Shown in pieces: positions 53,251 to 62,149 of a stretch of 64,000 bases of DNA. Source of the DNA: Bacteroidota bacterium (GTDB lineage Bacteria > Bacteroidota > Ignavibacteria > Kapaibacteriales > HRBIN21). The notes under the pieces were generated by a model that saw only the letters and a list, made by a program, of their open reading frames with translations, did not search any database and was not told the origin of the DNA. Positions within the stretch are counted from its first letter, which is position 1, and each line of letters starts with the position of its first letter. Location of the stretch: positions 62,001-126,000 of the forward strand of contig JAUQPR010000001.1 in NCBI GenBank assembly GCA_030550275.1, given 5' to 3'. A program made the position numbers and the translations under genes.

Positions 53251-54182
53251 TGGAGCGCGAACGCATCCACCGGAGGCTACTCCAGTGGTACCGCCATCGC
53301 CGCCGTCCACTCCTGTGGCGGCAGCGGAGCTGGACGCCCTACGAGGTGCTCGTCCGCGAGGTCATGCTGCAGCAGACCCAGAGCAGCCGAGTGGAGCAGG
53401 CGCTCCCCGCCTTCCTGCAACGCTTCCCGACGCTGCAGGCGCTGGCAGCAGCACCTCTGGCGGACGTACTGCAGCAGTGGGCTGGACTGGGGTACTACGC
53501 CCGTGCCCGTGCGCTGTGGCGCTGCGCCCGCCTACTCCTGGAGCGCTACGGCGCCACCATCCCCGAGGATGAGCGTCTGCTGCGCCGCTTGCCTGGAATC
53601 GGTCCGTACACCTCGGCAGCGCTGCTGGTGTTCGCCTTCGGGCGGCAGGATGTGCCGCTCATCGACACGAACATCCGTCGGGTGCTGCTGCGCGTGACCG
53701 GCTTGGCTGCAACACCGCCTGCGCCGGCACAGCTTCGAGAGCTGGCGCGCGCATGGATTCCCACGGGCGCTTCGGCAGAGTGGCACGAAGCGCTCATGGA
53801 CCTGGGAGCGACCATCTGCACGGCACGCCATCCCCGATGCAGTGAGTGCCCCATCGGGCAATGGTGCCGCAGCGCCCACCGTGTTCCACCCCCACCGCCG
53901 CGCTCGGCTCGGCGCGAGCCCGAGTTTGCCGGTCTGCCACGCAGACTTTGGCGTGGACGGCTGCTGCGGCTCCTCGTCGAGCGCAATCCGCTCCCGCTGA
54001 AGCACGCAGCAGAGCTGCTCTTCGGTCCGGCACCCTCGGTGGAGCAGCGCCGCTGGCTGCTTGAGCTCGTTGCCGCGCTGGAGCGCGATGGCTTGCTCGA
54101 CCGCCGCAATGGTATCCTCTGCCTGCCCAATGCACCGCAGGCGCCGAGAGAGTCCATCCCCTCTGCCGGAGAGCCCCGATGA
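53250..54182 (+). CDS. mutY: A/G-specific adenine glycosylase with short C-terminus
   Basis: Removes adenine mispaired with 8-oxoguanine. The 310-residue product has the HhH-GPD core with catalytic Glu37 (REVMLQQTQ) and Asp139 (PLIDTN), the hairpin LPGIGPYTS, and a [4Fe-4S] loop C-x6-C-x2-C-x5-C (Cys190, 197, 200, 206). After residue 210 the NUDIX-like domain of E. coli MutY is replaced by about 85 residues (RRLWRGRLLRLLVE, EQRRWLLELVAALERDGLL) that look like a winged helix, as in actinobacterial MutY. Start overlaps the regulator gene stop in TGATG. See findings for the substrate question. Confidence 0.92.
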   Translation: MERERIHRRLLQWYRHRRRPLLWRQRSWTPYEVLVREVMLQQTQSSRVEQALPAFLQRFPTLQALAAAPLADVLQQWAGLGYYARARALWRCARLLLERYGATIPEDERLLRRLPGIGPYTSAALLVFAFGRQDVPLIDTNIRRVLLRVTGLAATPPAPAQLRELARAWIPTGASAEWHEALMDLGATICTARHPRCSECPIGQWCRSAHRVPPPPPRSARREPEFAGLPRRLWRGRLLRLLVERNPLPLKHAAELLFGPAPSVEQRRWLLELVAALERDGLLDRRNGILCLPNAPQAPRESIPSAGEPR

Positions 54183-54976
54183 GAGCTCCGCACGTTGCCT
54201 TCGCCGCCGTCCTTGTGCTCGCCACGCTACCGCAGCAGCCGGATTGCCCCCCGGGGCAGTGGGCTCGGAGCATCCCGAACGAAGCCTTTGGATTCGGCGA
54301 GCGGCTGGAATTCGACGTCAAATACCGCTTCATTACTGCCGGGCAGGCTTACTTCCAGATTGCCCCGCAGCCGGTCTACCGGCACGGTCGCCCCTGCTAC
54401 GAGATCCGCTTCGAAGTCCGCTCCCTGCCCGTGCTGGACTGGCTCTACCGCGTGCGCGATCTGTACCGCACCGTCGTTGACGTTGCCGGCATCTTCCCCT
54501 ACGAGTTCGAACAGCGCATCCGCGAAGGCAACTACCGACGGGACTTCTCTGCCGTGCTCGACCACGCTAACTGCCGCGCCCGCACAAACGAGGGCGAATT
54601 CCCCATCCCGCGCTACGTGCAGGATATTGTCTCGGCGTTCTACTACGTGCGCACGCTGCCCCTGTCGAGGATGCCCAAGGACACGGTGCTGCAGCTCCAG
54701 AACTTCTACGGCACGAAGACCTACGAGCTGGGCGTGCGTGTGCACGGCAAGCAGATTGTCACCGTTGCTGCCGGGACCTTCCGCTGCGTCGTCGTTGAGC
54801 CGCTGGTCGTCGAAGGCGGTCTCTTCCGCAGCGAAGGGCGCATCCTGATCTGGCTGAGTGACGATGACCGCAAGATTCCGGTCAAGGTCGCAACCAAGGT
54901 GCTCATCGGCACTATCGATGCTGAGCTGACGGGCTACTCCGGGCTGCGCGGACCGCTCCTGGCAAAGCTGCGATGA
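54179..54976 (+). CDS. DUF3108-family exported protein
   Basis: The 265-residue product has a signal peptide (about 1-18) and the DUF3108 beta-rich fold: GERLEFDVKYRFITAGQAYF, DLYRTVVD, then DIVSAFYYVRTLPL and LIWLSDDDRKIPVKV near the end. Periplasmic proteins of this family have no established function, though the fold resembles lipid-binding lipocalin-like barrels such as LolA/LolB. That would fit its place immediately before lolA. Both ends are ATGA overlaps, with mutY before and lolA after. No lipobox cysteine follows the signal. Confidence 0.82.
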   Translation: MRAPHVAFAAVLVLATLPQQPDCPPGQWARSIPNEAFGFGERLEFDVKYRFITAGQAYFQIAPQPVYRHGRPCYEIRFEVRSLPVLDWLYRVRDLYRTVVDVAGIFPYEFEQRIREGNYRRDFSAVLDHANCRARTNEGEFPIPRYVQDIVSAFYYVRTLPLSRMPKDTVLQLQNFYGTKTYELGVRVHGKQIVTVAAGTFRCVVVEPLVVEGGLFRSEGRILIWLSDDDRKIPVKVATKVLIGTIDAELTGYSGLRGPLLAKLR

Positions 54977-55536
54977 GGTATGCCCTGGCATCCCTGCTGC
55001 TGATGATGGTGGCGCTGGGCTCGGAGAGCGCCATCCGGCAGCACTACAGCCGGCTGCAGAGCTTCTCCGCTGAGCTGCTCAACGCCGAAGGGCAGCGCTT
55101 CCGACTGCTTGCTGCACGGGGAAAGCGCTTCCGACTGGAGGCTCCGGAGTACCTGCTGGTGTGCGACGGCACCACGCTGTGGAGCTACTACCCGGCGCGG
55201 CGGCAGGCGTTGCGCTCGCACGCTCCCGACCACACGGGAGAGCTGGAGGAGCTCCTCCTGCAGCTCCTTCAGCGGGCTGAGCTGCGCATTCTGCGCCGCT
55301 CGGGCGATACCGTAGAGCTCCGCGTCGAACCGCTGCATGGCGGGGCAGAGTGGTTCCAAGGAGCGCTTCTGTGGCTGCGCCGTTCGGATTGGGCTCCTCT
55401 CCGGGTGGAGCTCTCCACCGCTATGGGTCCTCAGCGCTGGCAGGTGCGGAATTTCCGTGCCAACCCCGCACTGTCGCCCGATACCTTTCGCTTCCGCCCA
55501 CCGCCGGGGACGGAGGTGCTGGAGCTGGGTCAGTAG
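54973..55536 (+). CDS. lolA: Outer-membrane lipoprotein carrier protein LolA
   Basis: The 187-residue periplasmic carrier moves lipoproteins from LolCDE to the outer membrane. A signal peptide (about 1-18) is followed by the LolA half-barrel with the hydrophobic face and a lid: AIRQHYSRLQSFSA, then EAPEYLLVCDGTTLWSYYP. The final part has NPALSPDTFRFRPPPGTEV, matching the family end. The C-terminal loop is shorter than in E. coli. It is last in the acyP-to-lolA run; its stop overlaps the convergent prenyl synthase gene by 7 bases. LolB is not present, as is usual outside beta/gammaproteobacteria. Confidence 0.9.
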   Translation: MRYALASLLLMMVALGSESAIRQHYSRLQSFSAELLNAEGQRFRLLAARGKRFRLEAPEYLLVCDGTTLWSYYPARRQALRSHAPDHTGELEELLLQLLQRAELRILRRSGDTVELRVEPLHGGAEWFQGALLWLRRSDWAPLRVELSTAMGPQRWQVRNFRANPALSPDTFRFRPPPGTEVLELGQ

Positions 55537-56516
55537 CTGCGCTGCTCAAGCTGCGCGATGAGCTCCCGCAGAAGGTGCTGCGCCGGTGTTTGAGGGAGCT
55601 GCTCGAGTATCTGCATCGCCTGGGCGTACTCCTGCGCCACCAGTTGGCGCGCTTCCTGGAGTGTTCCCAGCTCGTCCAACAGCGCCACCATTGCCGGAAT
55701 CTCCTCCGGACGTGCTCCCCGCTGCTGCCGGTAACGCACCAGCAGCGGATGCTCCGGAGCCAGCTCCAGTGCCCGAATGACGGGGTAGGTCAGTTTGCCC
55801 TCGCGCAGGTCCTGCCCGACGGGTTTACCCAGCTCCTCCTCGGTGCCTGTGAGGTCCAGCACGTCATCCTGCACTTGGAATGCCCTCCCCAGGTGGAACC
55901 CCAGCCTCTGGAGCTGTTCGCGGGTCTTGCGCCCAACGTGTCCGACGATTGCGCCCATCTCCAGCGCGGCTTGCAGCAATGCCACCGTTTTGCCCTCGAT
56001 CACACGCCAGTACTCCTCCAGCCGCGGCTGCCGCTGCGGCAGCTCTAAATCGAGCGCTTGCCCCTCGGAGACCTCCAGCACCGCTGAACTCATCACCCCT
56101 ATCAGCTCGCCAAAGCCGGGATGCTCCCGATAGCGCTCCAGCAGCCGATAGCAGAGCCCCAGCAGCACATCCCCAGCGAGGATCGCAAGCGGCTCCCCCC
56201 ACGCATGGTGCACCGTCGGCTGCCCCCGCCGCAGCAGTGAACGGTCCATGATGTCATCGTGCACCAGCGTGAAGGCATGGAAGAGCTCCACCGCGACCGC
56301 TGCCTCCAGCGCCTCCATCGGTGATGCCCCCTCCGAGCCTGACGCCAGCATGCACAGCAGAGGGCGCATCCGCTTCCCAGGAAGCCGCACAACGTAGGCA
56401 ACGATTTGGCACAGCACGCCCTGCGGGCTCAACTGCTCAGGAACCCGCTGCAGGCGCTCCTCGACGCATTGCCGGAGCTGCTCCACTGTGAAGCCGTGCT
56501 CGGAAGCTCGCGTCAT
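55530..56516 (-). CDS. Polyprenyl (trans-isoprenyl) diphosphate synthase
   Basis: Builds all-trans prenyl diphosphates from IPP and an allylic primer. The 328-residue product has the first Asp-rich motif DDIMD (87-91) and the second DDVLD (about 222, within QVQDDVLD), plus GKRMRPLL and GKTVALLQAA. Phe82, five residues before the first Asp, is the position whose bulky side chain usually limits chain length, so a farnesyl or geranylgeranyl product is more likely than a long quinone tail. That is inference. It is last in the ltaE-thioesterase-GH3 run, coupled by ATGA. It converges with lolA. Confidence 0.92.
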   Translation of the reverse strand: MTRASEHGFTVEQLRQCVEERLQRVPEQLSPQGVLCQIVAYVVRLPGKRMRPLLCMLASGSEGASPMEALEAAVAVELFHAFTLVHDDIMDRSLLRRGQPTVHHAWGEPLAILAGDVLLGLCYRLLERYREHPGFGELIGVMSSAVLEVSEGQALDLELPQRQPRLEEYWRVIEGKTVALLQAALEMGAIVGHVGRKTREQLQRLGFHLGRAFQVQDDVLDLTGTEEELGKPVGQDLREGKLTYPVIRALELAPEHPLLVRYRQQRGARPEEIPAMVALLDELGTLQEARQLVAQEYAQAMQILEQLPQTPAQHLLRELIAQLEQRSY

Positions 56517-58027
56517 GAACTCAGCTCTGGAGGTTCGACCCCACATAACCGCAGCGCTGCAGCAACCACGCTGGGTTCGGTATCGGAGTAGGTGCGCATG
56601 ACCGCCCGAACAGCCTGCGGAACCGGCACCCAAGGCGTTCCCAGGAGCACGGCGATCGCTGGCGTTGTTCCGACCAATTCTGCCGCAAGCTCTGCCCAAC
56701 GCCGCAGCGTACGGGGCGGCACCCGAGGTGCAGCGAAGAACGCCACAACGATAAGCTCCGGAGAAGCAAGCGCCGCTTTGAGCCGCACCAGCTCCTCGGG
56801 GCTAATCTCGGCGCTGACGTAGGCAAACTCGCACTGCTGCTGCGTGTGCTGCGCCAACAGCCGGAAAAACAGTGTCGCCTGCGGAGACTGCTGCTGCTCC
56901 ACCAACGCAAACGCGGCAAAGGTGCGGTAGCGCGTGAGCGGAAGCAGCTCTGCCGGGGCTTCGAGCTCGATTGCTCTCCAGGCACTGGCAAGCGCCTGTG
57001 CAAGCTGCTGCGACTGCGGCGGTTCCGGCTCCGAGCTCCCCTGCGCTGGTGCAACCCGCAGGCGCATCTGATGCACCCGCGAGAGGCTCTGCCGGCGCTG
57101 CTGCCGAAGCTCCTCGGAACACTCCAGGGCGTGTTCGGCTGCCGCGACTGCCTCGTCTGGATCGGCGGGCATCAGGAGTAGGTCCACCCCGGCTCGGAGT
57201 GCGGCTTCTACGGCTTGCGCTGTGGAGAAGTGGCGGGTGATCGCGCCCATATCGAGCGCATCGGTCACGATGACGCCTTCGTAGCCCAACTCCTGCCGCA
57301 GTGCCGCAACGCAGGCAGGGGAGAGCGAAGCTGGCAGCTCCTGCGCCTCCAGGGCTGGCACGTGCAGATGCCCCAGCATCACGCTGCAAACTCCCGCGCC
57401 AATTGCTGTGCGGAAGGGCTCCCATTCGCGCTGCCGCAGCGTCTGCCCATCTACCGGGAGCGTGGGGAGCTCTTCGTGCGAATCCACCCATGTTGCGCCA
57501 TGCCCGGGGAAGTGCTTGGCGCAAGCCCAGAGCCCCTGTGCCTGCGTTCCCTGAACCCACGCAGCAATGTGCGGGGCAGCTTGGGCTGCCGTCTCTCCAA
57601 AGGCGCGAACGCCGATGACGGGATTCTCCGGCTGGCTTGCCAGGTCACACACTGGCGCCAGGTTCCAGGTGATGCCAATGCGACGGGCGTCAGCCGCAAT
57701 CCACGCGGCAATTCGCGCGGTCAGCTCCGTCTGCCCCAGCCGCCCCAGCGCAAAAGCCCGCGGGAAGGCAACGCCATCCTCAAAGCGCATCGGCAAGCCG
57801 TACTCCAGGTCCGCAGCCACCACCAGCGGATAGGGTGCAAGCCCCACCAGTTCAGCAACGGCAGCAGCGGCGTGTTCGCAATCTCCGCCGAAGAGGCAAA
57901 CCCCTCCTAGCCCTTCGGCGACCAGCGCCTGCAGATGCCTCCGGTAGTGCGCATCGCGCCAGTACTGGGGGACGTCCAGCCGGAGCACGATGCTGCGCAA
58001 TGCCAACCAGCGCGGCGGTGCACTCAT
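56513..58027 (-). CDS. GH3 beta-N-acetylhexosaminidase (NagZ-like)
   Basis: The 504-residue product has the GH3 (beta/alpha) domain with AKHFPGHGATWVDSHEELP split as KHFPGHG (about 168) and DSHEELP, the catalytic His of NagZ, and the nucleophile in VTDALDMGAI. An extra C-terminal domain of about 150 residues (residues 350-500) is an alpha/beta sandwich seen in longer GH3 enzymes. There is no signal peptide, so it probably releases GlcNAc from muropeptides in the cytosol. It overlaps the thioesterase gene and the prenyl synthase gene by ATGA. No other recycling gene (ampG, amgK, murU) is in the window. Confidence 0.9.
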   Translation of the reverse strand: MSAPPRWLALRSIVLRLDVPQYWRDAHYRRHLQALVAEGLGGVCLFGGDCEHAAAAVAELVGLAPYPLVVAADLEYGLPMRFEDGVAFPRAFALGRLGQTELTARIAAWIAADARRIGITWNLAPVCDLASQPENPVIGVRAFGETAAQAAPHIAAWVQGTQAQGLWACAKHFPGHGATWVDSHEELPTLPVDGQTLRQREWEPFRTAIGAGVCSVMLGHLHVPALEAQELPASLSPACVAALRQELGYEGVIVTDALDMGAITRHFSTAQAVEAALRAGVDLLLMPADPDEAVAAAEHALECSEELRQQRRQSLSRVHQMRLRVAPAQGSSEPEPPQSQQLAQALASAWRAIELEAPAELLPLTRYRTFAAFALVEQQQSPQATLFFRLLAQHTQQQCEFAYVSAEISPEELVRLKAALASPELIVVAFFAAPRVPPRTLRRWAELAAELVGTTPAIAVLLGTPWVPVPQAVRAVMRTYSDTEPSVVAAALRLCGVEPPELSS

Positions 58028-58494
58028 GGCTCAATGTGGACGCTCTCCCCTTCGTGCTGCCGAATCAGGCTCCGGTAGGCGTCCTGAATGCGTTCGGGAC
58101 GCTGGGTAGCGGGATTCAGATGCACCATCACCGTGCGCGCCCGCGCCAGAAGATGCCCATCGGGCTGCCGGCAGACCAATTGCTCAAAGCCCAACGAGCT
58201 GCGCCCGATGTAGGCAACGCGCGTGAGCACCTCGTACTCCTGATCGAACTGCGCCGCGGTGAAGTAGTCGATCTCGATGCGGGCAACCACAAAGCGGTGC
58301 TTCGTGATGAAGGTCTGCTCGTCAATGGGCAAGCCCAGATGGCGGAAGTACTCCACGCGCGCCACCTCCAGCCACTGCAGGTAGACAGCGTTGTTGACGA
58401 TGCCCTGGCGGTCCACCTCGTGCGAACGGACCCGCCCGGAGAGCCGATGCCGGAAGTGCTCGGGTTCGACGACATTCCACCGATCCACGCTCAT
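58024..58494 (-). CDS. Hotdog-fold acyl-CoA thioesterase (4HBT / YbgC-FadM type)
   Basis: The 156-residue hotdog-fold protein has the 4HBT segment [20 protein letters not shown], where the aspartate (EVDRQG) is the catalytic residue of the YbgC type, and [17 protein letters not shown]. Such enzymes hydrolyse acyl-CoA or acyl-ACP esters; the substrate cannot be told. It is coupled to ltaE upstream and to the GH3 gene downstream by ATGA overlaps. Confidence 0.88.
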   Translation of the reverse strand: MSVDRWNVVEPEHFRHRLSGRVRSHEVDRQGIVNNAVYLQWLEVARVEYFRHLGLPIDEQTFITKHRFVVARIEIDYFTAAQFDQEYEVLTRVAYIGRSSLGFEQLVCRQPDGHLLARARTVMVHLNPATQRPERIQDAYRSLIRQHEGESVHIEP

Positions 58495-59525
58495 GTGAGC
58501 AACGCCCGTGTGGCACGGATGACAGCATGCGCCGCGTCAATTGCCTGCTGGCGCCCAATGTGCAAATGGAATACCGCGCGAGCATATCCAGGCATACCGG
58601 CGCTCAGGAGCACCCCCTCCTGCCGGCATGCCTGCGCAAACTGTGCAAAGGTGAGGTGCGCAGGATAGCGGAAGACCACGATGTTGGTTTGCACCCGCCG
58701 GAGCTCCAGTTGCAGCAGGGCAGATTCCGCAAGGAGCTGCGCGAAGAGGCGGGCGTGTTCATGGTCCTCGTGCAAGCGCTCCAGATGGTGCTGGAGTGCG
58801 TACAACCCTGCAGCGGCGAGGATTCCTGCCTGACGCATCCCTCCACCCAGGAGCTTGCGCCAGCGGCGCGCCTCGGCGATGAACTCCCGGCTGCCGGCAA
58901 TCACCGAGCCGACCGGCGCCCCCAGCCCCTTGGACAAGCTGACCATGACGCTATCGGCAAGCTCGGCATAGTGCCGCGGCGGTATCCCGGTCGCCACCGA
59001 GGCATTCCACAGCCGGGCACCGTCCAGATGCACGGCAAGCCCACGCTGGCGGGCAAGTTGCGCTACCTCTTGGCAGTAGGACAGCGGCAGAATCGTCCCC
59101 CCGTGCCGATTGTGCGTGTTCTCCAAGCAAATGAGTGCCGTGCGCGGGAAGTAGTACTCAGGCGGGCGAATGGCACGCTGGATCGCCTCCACAGGCATCT
59201 GCCCCAGCTCCGACGCGATCGGCACAAGCTGCACGCGGGCAATAACCGCCGGCGCTGCAGTCTCGTACGTCACGATGTGCGAGGCTGCCTCAAGGATGAC
59301 CTCATCGCCGCTGCGGCAATGCACCGCCAGGCAGATCTGATTGCCCATCGTGCCGCTGGGAACGAAGAGGGCAGCCTCTTTGCCCAACAGCTCGGCAACA
59401 TACTCCTGCAATCGGTTGACCGAGGGGTCCTCACCGAAGACATCATCGCCGACGGGCGCCTGGGCGATGACGCGCCGCATCTCCTCGGTCGGTTGCGTGA
59501 CCGTGTCGCTGCGCAAATCGATCAT
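58491..59525 (-). CDS. ltaE: Low-specificity L-threonine aldolase
   Basis: PLP enzyme that cleaves L-threonine or allo-threonine to glycine and acetaldehyde. The 344-residue product begins [15 protein letters not shown], has [39 protein letters not shown] and the PLP lysine in [13 protein letters not shown] (about residue 200). The ATG at 59525 starts just before the characteristic DLRSDTV, and the promoter element TATTTTTG lies 23 bases upstream, so the frame back to 59879 (inside the epimerase gene) is not used. It is first in its operon. Confidence 0.94.
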   Translation of the reverse strand: MIDLRSDTVTQPTEEMRRVIAQAPVGDDVFGEDPSVNRLQEYVAELLGKEAALFVPSGTMGNQICLAVHCRSGDEVILEAASHIVTYETAAPAVIARVQLVPIASELGQMPVEAIQRAIRPPEYYFPRTALICLENTHNRHGGTILPLSYCQEVAQLARQRGLAVHLDGARLWNASVATGIPPRHYAELADSVMVSLSKGLGAPVGSVIAGSREFIAEARRWRKLLGGGMRQAGILAAAGLYALQHHLERLHEDHEHARLFAQLLAESALLQLELRRVQTNIVVFRYPAHLTFAQFAQACRQEGVLLSAGMPGYARAVFHLHIGRQQAIDAAHAVIRATRALLT

Positions 59526-59548
59526 GGCTGCGTGCACTGCCGTTGGAG

Positions 59549-59556
59549 CAAAAATA
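59549..59556 (-). promoter_or_regulatory. Bacteroidota-type -7 element (TATTTTTG) for ltaE and downstream genes
   Basis: On the minus strand an exact TAnnTTTG match (then CTCCAA) lies 23 bases before the ltaE ATG, in the 41-base gap after the epimerase gene. It would drive ltaE, the thioesterase, the GH3 and the prenyl synthase genes. Confidence 0.6.
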
Positions 59557-59566
59557 GGGCTGGGCT

Positions 59567-60556
59567 TCAAATCAGGTAATCCTCTGGGCGAAAGCTCTGC
59601 AGCCGCTGGGCAAAGTAGGCGATGGTCTGCTGCAAGCCCTGTTGCAGAGTCCAGCGGGGAGCCCATCCCAGCACCGTGCGGGCTGCGGTGGCATCGGCGC
59701 AGAGGCGCTCGACCTCGCTGGTCTCGGGGCGCTGCCGCCGGGCTTCGCTCCGCACCGGAATTCCCTGGCGCCCCATCAGGCGGAGGATCTCTGCACACAG
59801 CTCCTCGACACTCACCTCCTGCCCCGTACCCAGATTGAAGCTGCGCCCGAGAATCCGCTCCAGCGGTGCGTGTAAGCACGCCAGGAAGCCAGCAACGGTA
59901 TCGGCAACGTAGAGCAGGTCGCGCCGCGTGTGGCGATTGCCCAAGCGGATCTCGTTGCGCTGCAAGGCTTGCAGGATAATCGTCGGCACAATTGCGCGCG
60001 GACTCTGCCGAGGTCCATACGTGTTGAAGGGGCGCAGCACCACCACCGGCACGCCGTAGCTTGCCCAGAAGCTCAGTGCCAGCGCATCCGCAGCGACCTT
60101 CGTCGCAGCATAGGGCGATTGCGGCTTAAGGGGATGCTGCTCATCCATCGGGATGCGCTGTGCCGTGCCGAACACCTCGCTTGTGGAGGTCACCACCACA
60201 CGCTCGGGCTGCTCCTCCAGAGCCGCCAGGAGGACATTGAGCGTGCCCACCACGTTGGTCTCGAGCACCTCGCGCGGGTGCACATAGGAGTAGGGGATAC
60301 TGATTGCCGCTGCCAGGTGCAGCACCGCTGTGCACTGCCGAACCGCCCGGCGCACGCATTCAGCATCGCGGATATCGCCGCGCACCACCTCCACCTCGGA
60401 GAGCAGCTCCGCAGGCAGCTCCTCCAGCTTGCCCAGGCTTCCGGAGGAGACGTAGCGTACCAGCGCCCGCACTCGGTAGCCCTGCCGCACGAGCTCCTCG
60501 ACCAGATGGCTCCCGATAAAGCCGCCAGCACCCGTGACCAGCACCCGCTGACTCAT
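59567..60556 (-). CDS. NAD-dependent sugar-nucleotide 4,6-dehydratase/epimerase (LegB-like)
   Basis: The 329-residue extended SDR has [16 protein letters not shown] (7-22), the [11 protein letters not shown] segment with catalytic Ser/Glu, and YxxxK in [36 protein letters not shown] follows. These fit best the LegB-type UDP-GlcNAc 4,6-dehydratases that start legionaminic/bacillosamine-like sugar synthesis, but a general NAD-dependent epimerase cannot be ruled out. It would feed a nucleotide sugar to the envelope polysaccharide. ATGA overlap with the GT4 gene upstream. Confidence 0.88.
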   Translation of the reverse strand: MSQRVLVTGAGGFIGSHLVEELVRQGYRVRALVRYVSSGSLGKLEELPAELLSEVEVVRGDIRDAECVRRAVRQCTAVLHLAAAISIPYSYVHPREVLETNVVGTLNVLLAALEEQPERVVVTSTSEVFGTAQRIPMDEQHPLKPQSPYAATKVAADALALSFWASYGVPVVVLRPFNTYGPRQSPRAIVPTIILQALQRNEIRLGNRHTRRDLLYVADTVAGFLACLHAPLERILGRSFNLGTGQEVSVEELCAEILRLMGRQGIPVRSEARRQRPETSEVERLCADATAARTVLGWAPRWTLQQGLQQTIAYFAQRLQSFRPEDYLI

Positions 60557-61719
60557 CGCTGCTTCCCTGCGCGTTCGACGAGCCTCTGGTAGATCCGGCA
60601 GCAGCGGCGCGCCAGCACATTCCAATCGAGCACCTGTGCCATCTTGAGTGCACACTGGCGTTGCTGCAGCCGCCGTTCGGGGCATTCGTACATGTGTGCC
60701 ATTGCCTGAGCAAGCGCCTCCGGATCAGCCGGGGGCACAACCACTCCGGCACCGTAGAGGCGAACCATGTCGCTGGCTCCGTTCGTGCGCGCAAGGATGA
60801 TGGGCAAGCCCGCTGCAGCCGCTTCGGCGCATGCCAGCTCGAAGCCCCCGCTGAGCGCAGGCGCAACGAAGACATCCGCGGCGAGCAGGCGACGAACCAT
60901 CTCCGTGGGCGGATGCAGCGGCATCCCCTCTGGGGTGGATTCGGTGGGCATCTCCCCGAGGAGCTCTACGGGAACATCAGGCAGTTCGGCGCGCAACCGT
61001 TCCATCCCGCGCCCCATCACCCACAGCCGCCACCCGTGCGGGATGCGCTCGGCAAGCCTCCGAGCCGCCTGTAGCAGGATGTCGATGCCCTTGATCGGGC
61101 TGTTGCGCGCCACGGTGATGAAGACCAGCTCCGTCGGCTGCAGCCCGTAATCCCGGCGGAGCTGCTGCCGGTCGTACCCACGGAAGTGCTCCGTCCACGT
61201 TCCATTGGGCAGGAACAGGAGCATCGGCGTGTGCGGAGCGGCTTCGCGCGCAAGTTCGCGTGCCATCTCCACGCTGTGGTAGGTCAGCGCCCCCGCACGC
61301 CGGAGAGCACGGGCAATCCGCCGCGCATTCGAACGCTTCAGGCGCAAGCCATAGCGCAACGGCTCATAGGTGAGGATGTCCGCTCCCTGAGCCGAGAGCA
61401 CGAGCGGGACGCCGATCCATCGCGCAAATGCGGCAGCATCCGCACCGGCAGGGTAGAGCATCTGCGCGTGCAACACCTGAAAGCGCTCCCTCCGCCACAG
61501 TTGCCAGAGAGTCCACCACGCCGCTCCCCACCGTGGGAGCCCTCGAATGCGCCGAAGCGGGACAATCCGGTACGGCACAGGCAAGTGAGGAGTCCGCTGC
61601 GGGGCAACGACGGTCAGCTCCACGCCCGCCTTCCAGAGCGCCAATGCCAGGGAATGCGTTGCCAGCTCCACACCTCCAATGCGCGGCAGGAAGTGATAGG
61701 TCAGCAGAACCACCCGCAT
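60553..61719 (-). CDS. Family 4 glycosyltransferase (GT-B)
   Basis: The 388-residue product starts VVLLTYHFLPRIGGVELAT, the group 1 GT N-terminal strand-helix, and has TVARNSPIKGIDILLQAA. The donor-binding FVAPALSGGFELACAEAAAAG segment carries an EX7E-like acidic pair (Glu near 309 and 313). It probably adds a sugar to a lipid-linked glycan on the cytoplasmic face. The frame back to 61905 is inside arsC, so the ATG at 61719 is used. It is 4 bases from arsC and overlaps the epimerase gene. Confidence 0.9.
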   Translation of the reverse strand: MRVVLLTYHFLPRIGGVELATHSLALALWKAGVELTVVAPQRTPHLPVPYRIVPLRRIRGLPRWGAAWWTLWQLWRRERFQVLHAQMLYPAGADAAAFARWIGVPLVLSAQGADILTYEPLRYGLRLKRSNARRIARALRRAGALTYHSVEMARELAREAAPHTPMLLFLPNGTWTEHFRGYDRQQLRRDYGLQPTELVFITVARNSPIKGIDILLQAARRLAERIPHGWRLWVMGRGMERLRAELPDVPVELLGEMPTESTPEGMPLHPPTEMVRRLLAADVFVAPALSGGFELACAEAAAAGLPIILARTNGASDMVRLYGAGVVVPPADPEALAQAMAHMYECPERRLQQRQCALKMAQVLDWNVLARRCCRIYQRLVERAGKQR

Positions 61720-61723
61720 GGGG

Positions 61724-62146
61724 CTACCCCATCCCCAGGAGCGGAAGCAGTTCGGTTCGGATGCGGCGCAGCAGCTCATCCCGGACGTCTCGGAAGCGCT
61801 GCAGCCGCTCCTCGGGGAGCTCGGAACCCAGGGCGGGGTCAGGCAGGCTCCAGTGCAGCAGGCGCGCGGCGTTGGGGAATACCGGGCAGTGTTCGCGCGC
61901 CCCATCGCAGACGGTCAGCACAAGGTCGAAATGCTCTTGCGCAAAGCGCTCGACCGATTTTGGGAACAGCCCATCGGCAGGGACGCCGATTTCGCGCAGC
62001 ACTTCGATGACGTGCGGATCGACCTGCTCTGCGGGCTCCGTTCCGGCACTCTCCACAGAGCAGTGCGCCGGCAAGCTCCACTGCAGCAGAGCTTGGGCAA
62101 GCTGCGAGCGGCGCGCGTTATGCGTACACAGCACCAGGATGCGCAT
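61724..62146 (-). CDS. arsC: ArsC-type arsenate reductase / low-MW phosphatase-like protein
   Basis: The 140-residue product has the P-loop CTHNARR (Cys7 to Arg13, CX5R) and a second cysteine pair Cys80 and Cys87 in VCDGAREHCPVFP, with the seven-residue spacing of the thioredoxin-coupled ArsC of S. aureus plasmid pI258. That pair carries the disulfide relay, so an arsenate reductase is more likely than a plain tyrosine phosphatase. No arsR or arsB is nearby. It lies 3 bases after the DUF4175-like gene and 4 before the GT4 gene. Confidence 0.88.
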   Translation of the reverse strand: MRILVLCTHNARRSQLAQALLQWSLPAHCSVESAGTEPAEQVDPHVIEVLREIGVPADGLFPKSVERFAQEHFDLVLTVCDGAREHCPVFPNAARLLHWSLPDPALGSELPEERLQRFRDVRDELLRRIRTELLPLLGMG

Positions 62147-62149
62147 GGC

